From the NCBI GenBank assembly GCA_037974335.1, contig CM075724.1:72348850-72412849 (forward strand): a DNA stretch of 64,000 nt. The letters are read 5' to 3'. The position numbers and the translations under genes are program-made. The notes beneath the pieces are model-generated. The model saw only the letters and a list, made by a program, of their open reading frames with translations. It was not told where the DNA came from and did no database searches. The DNA comes from Prionace glauca (lineage: Eukaryota; Chordata; Chondrichthyes; Carcharhiniformes; Carcharhinidae). Within the stretch, counting starts at the first letter, position 1, and every line of letters starts with the position of its first letter. Shown here piece by piece: positions 22,896 through 32,171 of this stretch.

Positions 22896-24876
22896 TCGCT
22901 CACCTTCTCTCTCTCGACCCTCCTCTCCGCTTGCTCCACGAACAATGCATCATTTTGAGGCTGATTGCGGTGTGTCCGAAGATGACTGATCAGGCCAACT
23001 CGGGCATGGAATGTCCTGGCACATTTTGGACAGACTTGGTAGACACGGCAGTTGTTGCACTGGTGGCTGTGGACTTGCGCAGCTTGCGCTTAAGTTGTGC
23101 TTCAGCAATACACCTTGCTTTGTGAGCTTGACAGCCTTTGTAGATGAGGTAGCACCAGATAGGGCGGTTTTGTGCCAGCGTTTCCCAGGTGGTCATGTCA
23201 GTGTCAAGCGACTTCAGGGAGGCCTTGAGTGTCTCTTTTAAGCGTTTCTTCTGCCCTCCATGTGAGCATCTTCCAGCAGAGAGTTCCCCAAAAAGGGGCT
23301 GCTTGAGTATGCGCTCATCTGACATACAGATGAAATGACCTGCCCACCGGGTCTGTGCTCTCATCAGCAGGGTGTGGACTGATGGTAGACTTGCTCTAGA
23401 GAGAACTTCAGTGTCTGGTACTTTGTCTTGCTTTCTGATGCGTAATATTCTATGAAGACAAGTCATGTGGAAATGATTGAGCTGTCTTGCATGCCTTCGA
23501 TACACAGTTCACTTTTCACAAGCATACAGGAGGGTAGTGAGTACCGTGGTGCTGTAGACCTTCAGTTTTATTGCTGGGCTGATTCCTCAATGTTCCCATA
23601 CAGTGGAGCGCAGTCTACCAAGAGCAGAACTTGCATTTGCTATTCTGCAGTTAACTTCTTGGGTCACTGCTTGGGAGAGGGTGCTGCCAAGATAAGTGAA
23701 CTGGTCCACTGCCTGTAGTTTCTGCCCTTTGATTGTGATTATGGGTTCTGTGTACGGTGCATGAGGAGCAGCCTGGTGCATGACTTCAGTCTTTTTAATG
23801 TTGATGGTGAGTCCAAAGTTGTCACAAGCCATAGAATATTTGTCCATACTGACTTGCATCTCTGGCTCTGAGCGAGCATGATGTGGGTATGCCGGCGTTG
23901 GACTGGCGTAAACACAGTAAAAAGTCTGACAACACCAGGTTTTAGTCCAACCTATTTATTTGATAATATCCTCACAAGCTTTCGAGGGGACTGCCTCTTC
24001 GTCAGGTGAATGCATTCTAATCAGTAATCTCTAAACTGTCTGTGCTTTATATGCTCTGTCTGAGGCCAGAACTCTCCATTCACCTGACGAAGAGGCAGTC
24101 CCCTCGAAAGCTTGTGAGGATATTATCAAATAAATAGGTTGGACTAAAACCTGGTGTTGTCAGACTTTTTTCTGAGCAAGCATACAGGGCGCAGTCACTG
24201 GCAAAGAGGAAATCTCCCAGATCAGTCTCTTTCACTTTGGTAATAGCTTGAAGTCTCCTCAGGTTGAAGAGATTCCCATCCACTCTGTACTTGAGGCTGA
24301 TTCCATCAACACTGTCCTGGAAGGCATCATTCAGCATGGCAGTAAATATCATGCTGAAGAGTGTGGGTGCGTGTTCACAGCCCTGTTTGACACCATTGGT
24401 GACTGCAAATGCCTCAGAAGATTCTCCGCCATCCAGTACTCAGGCCATCATGTATCATGGAACTGGTGTACCATCTGAATGAATGTGGGGGGCAGCCAAA
24501 CTTTGACATGATCTTCCACAGGCCTTGTCGGCTTACAGTGTTGAAGTCTTTCGCAAGGTCAACAAAGGTTGTGTAGAGCTCGTAATTCTGCACCTGACAC
24601 TTCTCCTGAAGTTAGTGCGCAGCAAAAATCATGTCAGTAGTCCCACGATCTTTGTGGAAGCCACACTGTGACTCTGGAAGCAGGCCGAGCTCCAGATGAG
24701 TGACTAGACGATTTAGCAGGACCCTTGCAAGGGATTTTCCTGTGATGGAAAGCAGTGAGATTTCTCGGTGCTTGTCGTATACTTGCCGATTGCCCTTCCT
24801 CTTATAGAGGTGTGCAATGGAAGTATCCTAAGTTCCTGAGGAATGGATCCTTGCTTCCAAAAGGACTGGAACAACT
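22896..24876 (-). mobile_element. Zinc-finger-ending LINE (I/Nimb-like), 3' third
   Basis: The minus strand encodes the C-terminal half of a non-CR1 LINE: FLFASDCALYACSEK (active-site region), KAHAVDQFTYLGSTLS-type text near 23700, LNHFHMTCLHRILRIRKQD, TRWAGHFICMSDERI and GGQKKRLKETLKASLKSLDT. In another frame it ends in a C2H2 finger CPKCARTFHARVGLISHLRT followed by H. Similar proteins with terminal C2H2 fingers occur in I-clade (Nimb-like) LINEs; the clade is my inference. An inverted-repeat element (23880-24170) interrupts it. Frames are broken. The element continues at 26779 and 29285. Confidence 0.75.
23880..24170. mobile_element. Inverted-repeat (foldback) element with 13-bp target duplication
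   Basis: A 291-bp insert beginning GATGTGGGTATGCCGGCGTT. Bases 23919-24012 are the exact reverse complement of 24077-24170 (94 bp, no mismatch seen), with a 64-bp spacer. Target duplications TCTGAGCGAGCAT (23867-23879) and TCTGAGCAAGCAT (24171-24183) flank it with one difference. I know similar GCCGGCGTTGGACTGG repeats from fish sequence but cannot name the class. Noncoding. Confidence 0.75.
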
Positions 24877-26778
24877 CAAAGAACAAAGAACGGCCCAGCA
24901 CAGAAACAGGCCCTTTGGCCAAATAAGCCCGTGCCACCATCTTAACAAAGCATTTTCCTACACCTACCTTGACCCGTATGTATGCGTATGGTACCCCTAT
25001 TGTAACCAGATTCAGGGGAGAATAGTTTAGGGACAATTTGTTACACCAATCAGCCGAAGAGCACATCTTTGGGGTGTGGGAGGAAACCGGAGCACCCGAA
25101 GGAAACCCGCGCAACCACAGGGAGAATGCACAAACTCCCACAGACACAGGCCCAAATCTACGTGTCTGCACAGCTAGCAGTGATAGTCACTGAGCTGTTG
25201 TGGTACCCATCTGCTGGTCCAATTTTAAGCACACACAATGATGCAAAGACTAGGCCAGTCTTGAAACATCCAGGAGCAGCCCACGCACGACCCACTGTTT
25301 ACATGCCCCTCGTTTGACAACAAGGTGGACCGACACACCTGCGGATTAAAAGAGACAAGACATTAACATGTAGCATGACATTTCCAATATCGTCCCGGGC
25401 TCTGACCCTTTTTAAAACCGTCTCCTATAACCCTCCATCCCCATTTCATTCATGTGCCTATCTAAGTAAACCTTAAACAAGTCCAGCGTGCCTGCCTCCA
25501 CCACCTTACTTGGTAGTGTATTCCATACCCCCATGACCCTCTGTGAGAAAAACCTCCCTCTAGTATCCAATTTATACTTCTCCCCCCTCACCCTTGGCTC
25601 ATGACCCCGCGTGATATTTGTCTCCAATCTAGGAAATAGCCTGCCACTGTTGACTCTATCTATACCCCTCATTATTTTATACACCTCTATCAGATCCCCC
25701 CTTAACCTCCGTCTTTCTAAGGAGAAGAGCCCCAGTTTACCCAATCTTTCCTCATAACCCAGTCCTTCCATACCAGGCAGCATCCTGGTAAACCTCCTCT
25801 GCACTCTCTCCAGGGTTTCCATGTCCTTCCGGTAGTAAGGTGACCAGAACTGGATGCAGTACTCCAAATGCGGTCTAACCAACGTTCTGTACAACTGAAG
25901 CATTAGACGCCAGCTCTTAAACTCTATACCCCTTCCTATAAAGGTTAGCATTCCATAAGCTTTCTTTGCAACCTTCTCCACCTCGGTTGCCACCTTCAGA
26001 GACTTATGCACTTGCACTCCCAGATCTCTCTGCATTTCTATACTCTTAATTGGTCTACCTTTTATCATGTAACTCCTCCCTGCATTATTCCTTCCAAAAT
26101 GCATCACCTCGCATTTGTGAGGATTAAATTCCATCTGCCATCTATCTGCCCAATATACCAGCCTATCTATATCCTGCTGTGTCACCTGACAGTCCTCCTC
26201 ACTATCCGCCAATCCTGCCATCTTGGTGTCATCTGCAAACTTGCTGATCACACCACATACACCCTCTTCCAAGTCGCTTATATATATTACGAAGGGAAGA
26301 GGTCCCAGTATTGAGCCCTCCAACACACCACTGGTGACAGACCTCCAGTTAGAAAAGGACCCTTCCACTACTACTCTCTGTCTCCTGTTGCCTAGCCAGT
26401 TTTCAATCCACCTAGATACCTGTCCCTGTATCCCATGTGCCTTAACCTTTTCTACCAGCCTATCGTGAGGGACTTTGTCAAACACCTTACTGAAATCCAT
26501 ATAGATGACATCAACGGCTCGCCCACCATCAACCACTTTTGTCACCTCCTCAAAAAATTCTACCAGATTCGTAAGGCAAGACCTCCCCTGAACAAAGCCA
26601 TGCTGCATATCCCTAATCAGATCGCAATGCTCCAAATGCTTATACATCCTATCCCTAAGAATTTTTTCCAACAACTTTCCTACCACCAATGACAAACTCA
26701 CTGGCCTATAATTAACAGGGTTATCCCTACTGCCCTTTTTAAACAGCGGTACCGCATTAGCTATCCTCCAGTCCTCTC
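24877..26778 (-). mobile_element. CR1-C LINE with SINE-bearing 3'UTR
   Basis: An open frame of 429 codons (26701-25412) covers most of the RT and the full C-terminus: [61 protein letters not shown] and FFSQRVMGVWNTLP, ending GYRRRF. The catalytic FADD is intact. A 3'UTR of ~530 bp follows. It contains a SINE-like core (seen in reverse at 25060-25150 as GGAGGAAACCGGAGCACCCG) and ends in the TTCTTTG tail at ~24880. The copy lies inside the zinc-finger LINE, which resumes at 26779. It is 5'-truncated before motif FKKGS. Confidence 0.9.
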
Positions 26779-27426
26779 GGTAAGCTTCTCAATAAGTACA
26801 GGACCAGCAGCTTTGTAGATCTCTGTGGGCATGGCATCTGCCCCTGGAGTTTGCCACTCGATAGCTGGCTGACATCTTTTGTGACTTTGGCTACTACCAG
26901 TAAGTCATCCATGGTGCAGTTGATATCGACCTGGGGAATTCTGTCTATTGTCTCATCGTTAATAGATGACAGTCAATTGAGGACGGCTTCGAAGTGTTCA
27001 GCCCATCTCTGCAGGATCTGAGCCCTTTCTGTAATGAGAGTTGTACCATCTGTACTCAGGAGAGGGGAATTCCCAAGAGATTGAGGTCTGTAGAGAATGT
27101 TGAGGGATTCATAGAACCATTTCAAGTTGTTTCTGTCAGCGTATCCCTGCATTTCATCTGCCTTGGCGCTCAGCCAGGCATCCTGCATTTCATGCAGTTT
27201 ATTCTGGACTGTCCTGCAAACACCAGTAAAAGCATATTTCTTGGCAGCTGATGATGGGTCATTCTGACAGGACCAATGGAGACATTGCTTTTCAACAAAT
27301 AGAGATGTATCTTCTCATCATTCTCATTGAACCAGTCATGCTGCTTGCGTGTAAAGGGCCCAAGCATCTTCAGTGCAGATGAATGGACAGCATCCCTGAA
27401 GCATCCTCAGCACTGCCTGTGAGGTG
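26779..27426 (-). mobile_element. Zinc-finger-ending LINE, middle part
   Basis: The minus strand encodes the linker before the RT: QHDWFNENDEKIHLYLLKSN, MQDAWLSAKADEMQGYADRN, LKWFYESLNILYRPQSLGNS and ERAQILQRWAEHFEAVLN. It joins in sequence order to the part at 24876 on one side and 29285 on the other, once the two CR1 inserts are skipped. Frames are broken. Confidence 0.8.
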
Positions 27427-29284
27427 TAGAACCATAGAACCATAGAAAATTACAGCTCAGAAACAGGCCTTTTGGCCCTTCTTATCTGTGCCAAACCATT
27501 TTTTGCCTACTCCCACTGACCTGCACTTGGACCTCCACACCCCTCTCATCCATGAACTTGTCCAACTTTTCCTTACATGTTGAAAGTGACCCTGCATTTA
27601 CTACTTTATCCGGCAGTTCATTCTACACTCCTACCACCCTCTGTGTGAAGAATCCCCCTCTAATATTCCCTTTAAAATTGTCTCCTTTCACCCTTACCCA
27701 TGTCCTGTTTTTTTTCCTTCTCTAGCCTCAGTGGAAAAAGCCTGCTTGCATTCACTCTATCTATACCTATCAAAATCTTATACATCTCTATCAAATCCCC
27801 CCTCATTCTTCTACACTCCAGGGAATAAAGTCCTAACCTATTCAATCTCTCTCTGTAACTCAGCTTCTCAAGTCCCAGCAACATCCTTGTGAACCTTCTC
27901 TGCACTCTTTCAACCTTATTTACATCCTTCCTGTAATTAGGTGACCAAAACTGCACACAATACTCTACATTCGGCCTCACCGATGCCTTATACAACCTCA
28001 CCATAACATTCCAACTTTTATACTCCATACTTCGATTTATAAAGCACTCTTTATGACCCTATCCACCTGTGACGCCACTTTTAGGGAATTCTGTACCTGT
28101 ATTCCCAGATCCCTTTGTTCAACTGCACTCTTCAGAGTCCTACCATTTACCCTCTACGTTCTACTTTGGTTTGGCCTTCCAAAGTGCAATACCTCACACT
28201 TGTCTGTATTAAATTCCATTTGCCATTTTTCAGCCCATTTTTCTAGTTGGCCCAGATCCCTCTGCAAGCTTTGAAAACCTTCCTCACTGTCCACTACACC
28301 TCCAATCTTTGTATCACCAGCAACTTTGCTGATCCAATTTACCACATTATCATCGAGGTCATTGATATAGATGACAAACAACAATGGACCCAACACCGAT
28401 CCCTGCGGCACACCACTTGTCACAGGCCTCCACTCAGAGAAGCAATCCTGCACAACCACTCTCTGGCTTCTTCCATTAAGCCAGTTTCTAATTCAATTAA
28501 CTACCTCCCCATGTATACCTAGTGACTGAACCTTCCTAACTAACTTCCCATGAGGGACCTTATCAAAGGCCTTGTTGAAATCCAGGTAGACAACATCCAC
28601 CATCTTCCCTTCATCCACTTTCCTGGTAACCTCCTCGAAAAACTCTAATAGATTGGTCAAACATGACCTACCACGCACAAAGCCACGTTGACTCTCCCTA
28701 ATAAGTCCCTGTCTATCCAAATATTTGTAGATCCTATCCCTTATCACACCTTCCAATCACATGCCCACTACCGACATTAAACTTACTGGCCTATAATTTC
28801 CCAGATTTCTTTTGGAAACTTTTTTAAACAACGGAACAACATGAGCCACCCTCCAATCATCCGGCATCTCTTCTGTGAATATTGACATTTTAAACATGTC
28901 TGCCAGTGCCCCTGCAAGTTCAACACTAGCCTCCCTCAAGGTCCATTGGAATACTATGTCCGGTCTTGGGGATTTATTCCCTCTGATTTGCCTCAAGACA
29001 GCCAACACCTCCTCCCTTATGATCTGTAAAGGTTCCATGACCTATCTACCTATTTGCCCTGTATCCGTAGGCTCCACGTCCATTTCCTCAGTAAATACGG
29101 ATGCAAAAAACCCATTTAGTATCTCCCCCATCTCTTTTGGTTCCATACACAGTCTACCACTCTGGTCTTCAAGAAGACCACTTTTATCCCTCACAATCCT
29201 TTTGCTCCTTACATACCTATAGAAGCTCTTTGGATTTTCCTTCACTCTGAGTGCCAAAGCAACCTCATGACTTCTTTTAGCCCT
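27427..29284 (-). mobile_element. CR1-D LINE, 5'-truncated
   Basis: Plus-strand TAGAACCATAGAACCATAGA is the 3' tail. The minus strand reads KENPKSFYRYVRSKRIVRDK (linker), [79 protein letters not shown], then the C-terminal block. The catalytic FADD is VAGD here, so the enzyme would be inactive. It breaks into open pieces at 29257-29042, 29038-28757, 28756-28493, 28459-28154 and 28028-27672. It was inserted into the zinc-finger LINE. Confidence 0.88.
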
Positions 29285-30175
29285 CAGGTTGCATGATTTC
29301 TAAGTCTTCAGCAGTGTTGAAGCTATGCTGAGGTTCTTTGACTCTTTTCATAACCTTACTGACTTGTGATCTCCTTTTGGGTCTGATGCGGAGCCTCATT
29401 TTGGAGACAATGAGCCTGTGTTTTGTCCAGCAGTCAGCACCACGCATGGCCTTGGTCAGTCTGACATCCTGCCTGTCTTTTCTCCTGACAATGACATAGT
29501 CGATAAGATGCCAATGCTTGGAGCAGGGGTGCATCCAAGAGGTCTTGTTATGAGTAGGCAGATAGAAGTTTTTATTGGTGATGAGGAGGTTGTGCTGCAC
29601 AGGTTTTCATTAAGAGTAGGCTGTTACTGTTACACTTGCCCACTCTTTGCCTCCCAATGACTCCCTGCCAGATTGCAGTGTCACACCCTACCCTTGCATT
29701 GAAATCGCCAAGCAAGATCAGCTTGTCAGTACTGCTCACTGCTGATAGTAGGACATTTAGTTCTTCGTAGAACTTGTCTTTCATCTTGTCCGGGTTGTTC
29801 ATTGTGGGGGCGTAGGTGCTGATCGGGGTGGCTTGACTTCTGTTCTGTAGCAGACGCTGTAATACCATAAGCTTTCATTCACACCCTTGGATAGACTAGC
29901 AAGTTTCTGAACAAGGTGACTCCTGATGGTGAATCCAACTCCAGCATCACGACATTCATCGCTGTCGCGACCGCTCCAGAAAAAAGTGTATCCACCTGCA
30001 GATTCAGTCAACTGACCTACGTTGGCAAGATGAATTTCACTCAGGGCTTGCATGTTGTATCATGCAAGCTCTCTGGCAACTAAGGATGTTCTTCTCTCTA
30101 GTCTGTCTGCTGTAGGGTTGTCCAAAAGCATGTGCACGTTCCAAGTGCCAATGGTGAGCGCTGTCACCTTGTGTT
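29285..30175 (-). mobile_element. Zinc-finger-ending LINE, endonuclease part
   Basis: The minus strand encodes an APE-type endonuclease: LTIGTWNVHMLLDNP (start, ~30170), ALSEIHLANVGQLTESAGGY, TFFWSGRDSDECRDAGVGF, ISTYAPTMNN, LILLGDFNARVG, HNLLITNKNFYLPTHNKTSW, DYVIVRRKDRQDVRLTKAMR and HRLIVSKMRLRI. Catalytic-type motifs (GDFNARVG, and SKHWHLIDYV before TKHRLIVSK) are readable across frames. Upstream of 30175 another LINE takes over. Confidence 0.8.
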
Positions 30176-30640
30176 TTATTTTGTTTGGCTGAGTTATAAG
30201 GAGAGGCTGGATAGACTGAGACTTTTTTTTCTGAAGCGTAGGAGGCTGAGGGGTGACCTTATGGAGGTCTATAAAATAATGAGGGGCATAGATAAGATAG
30301 ATAGTCAATATCTTTTCCCGAAGATAGGGGAGTCTAAAATTAAATGGCATAAGTTTAAAGTGAGAGAGGAGAGTTACAGAAGTGTCCAGAGAAGCAATTT
30401 TTTCACATAGAGGGTGATAAGTATCTGGAACAAGCTGCCTGAGGTAGTAGTAGAGGCGGGTACAATTTTGTCTTTTAAAAAGCGTTTAGATAGTTACATG
30501 GGTAAGATAGGTATAGAACGATATGGGCCAACTGTGGGCAATTGGGATAAGCTTAGGGGTTTAAAAAAAAGGTGGCATGGACAAGTTGGGCCAAAGGGCC
30601 TGTTTCCATGCTGTAAACCACAATGACTCTGAGATTATGA
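30176..30640 (+). mobile_element. CR1-like LINE 3' end (family Q)
   Basis: Open or nearly open reading of SYKERLDRLRLFFLKRRRLR, GDLMEVYKIMRGIDKIDSQY, LFPKIG, FFT (then a stop codon) and VISIWNKLPEVVVEAGTILS, FKKRLDSYMG. The 3' tail is CTGTAAACCACAATGACTCT. The CR1-type C-terminal order is clear. It joins the 5' side of the zinc-finger LINE. Confidence 0.82.
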
Positions 30641-31190
30641 AAAGATACAATAGTAACAATGTTGTGACAGTGGATTACTTTAACTTCCAAAATATTGATT
30701 GAGACTTCCTTAGATCAAGAGGCTTAGACAGGGCAGAATTTGTTACATGCATCCAAGAAGTTCCTTCATACAGGAGGGGCCATATTGGAACTTGTGTTGG
30801 CAAATGAGCCTGGCCAGGATACAGGCCTTTCAGTGGAAGAACATTTTGGAAACAGTGATCACAACTCCTTAAGTTTTAAGGTAGCTATGAATAAGAATAA
30901 GTCAGCACCTTGCAAAAAGTACTAAATTGGAGGAGGGCCAATAATGACAGTATTAGCTAGCAGCTAGGGAGTGTTTATTGGGAGCAGCTGATAGCGGGCA
31001 AGTCCACTTTGAGGGAGTTGTTTAACGACCTACTGATCAGAGTTCAGGACCGGCATGTTCCAGGAAGGAGGAAGGATAAGGATGGCAAGGTAAGGGACCC
31101 TTGGATAACAAGGGAGGTTGTGAATTTAGTCACTAGGATGAGGATATCCAATGGCTGAAAATTAGATAAATTTTATTATGTTGTAAGTAT
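30641..31190 (+). mobile_element. Old CR1-like LINE, endonuclease end and linker
   Basis: VDYFNFQNID near 30670 corresponds to GDFNFPNIDW of CR1 endonucleases. ILELVLANEPGQDTGLSVEE and HFGNSDHNSLSFKVAMNKNK (30780-30900) are the end of that domain with its SDHN catalytic motif. VRDPWITREVVNLVTRMR-type text follows near 31095. The copy is decayed, with no RT behind it. Confidence 0.75.
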
Positions 31191-31626
31191 GTATGGCCCA
31201 GTGAAGCTGTTCATCATCATTCTAAAGTTCTATACATTGTAGGCTTAGGGGACTTGATAAGGTGCATACTGGGAAATGTTTTCCGGGGGAGACTAAAAAT
31301 AAGGGGCACCATTTAAGAATAAAGTTTCCCTTTCAGATAGAGACCAGGAGATTTTCATTCTCAGAAGGCCATTAGTATGTGGAATTCCCCTGTGAAGGCT
31401 AAATTGAATTTATGCAAGCTGGAGTTGGATAGATTTCTAATTAGTTCAGGGGTAGATATTTGATTTAGATGTGTGGGCTATCAGCACAGAAATGAAAATG
31501 AGACAATCAAAGGAGTCAAGAATTATGATGAACTGACTCGAAAGTGAAGTTGAGACCACAATGAGATCAACCATGACCTTACTGAATGATGGATCAGCCT
31601 GCTTCTGTGTTCCCATATGTTCTATA
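31191..31626 (+). mobile_element. Old CR1-like LINE 3' end
   Basis: A decayed C-terminal block: GEKCFPGETKNKGHHLR-type text at 31265-31320, then FSFSEG and WNSP-like remnants. The 3'UTR has ATGACCTTACTGAATGATGG and ends GTTCCCATATGTTCTAT. It probably belongs with 30641-31190 as one element with an internal gap. Confidence 0.55.
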
Positions 31627-32016
31627 CCGGCTAATTGTATAATATGCATTGTTAGTAATTTTGTGTAAAATAATGATCTGGGTTCACCCCCGGAATAAAT
31701 AGTGGGGTCAAATTTCACTTCCGTCTTTAGCCGTTGCAGGGCAGGTAACAGCCTCACAATGAAGTCCCGGGACCAATTTCGACGATGAAGTTACCGCGTT
31801 TTTGAAAAGAGTGGGGCGCAATGTAACCAAAAAGAAAAAAAATCGGTAGCATATTACTCCAGAATTGGTCTGCACACCAGGAATTCCAGAAAGCCAGGAA
31901 GACCAGCACAAGCTCAAACTGGATTGTGTGCGGGTCCGCAGAAATAGAGGCGCTGCTCTGAGCAATATAAAAACTAATTCTAATCCTTATTTTCTGTTTC
32001 TGTTCGGTCTCTGCCC
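31627..32016 (-). other. Downstream region of the immunoglobulin-like gene
   Basis: Sequence after the stop codon of the gene at 32017. It would be 3'UTR if the transcript runs on. I see no clear AATAAA on the minus strand here (AATAAG at ~31988 is the nearest). No repeat is recognised between 31640 and 32016. Confidence 0.4.
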
Positions 32017-32135
32017 TCAATGATAACTGAATGTTTTATCTTTCAAATCAAACCAAAAATAATCCAGAATGATCATCGTTAGCATCAAAAATGTGCTCAA
32101 CACAGACCGAATCACCATTGTTGATCCGTTAATAA
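32017..32135 (-). pseudogene. Ig-superfamily gene, transmembrane and tail exon
   Basis: Last exon of the decayed receptor gene. It follows a strong acceptor (polypyrimidine TTCTATTCATTTCCTTTTTAG, reading to the exon) and starts in phase 1. It reads INGSTMVIRS, a hydrophobic span VLSTFLMLTMIILDYFWF of about 18 residues, and a short tail DLKDKTFSYH before TGA. This gives a type I membrane anchor with a ten-residue cytoplasmic tail without ITAM or ITIM. The exon itself is intact. An aspartate sits near the inner end of the span. The preceding intron now contains a CR1-A element starting 36 bp upstream of the acceptor. Identity as a TM exon is inferred from hydrophobicity, phase and position downstream of the C1 exon. 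Confidence 0.65.
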
Positions 32136-32171
32136 CTAAAAAGGAAATGAATAGAAATTAAAGTGAGTGAA

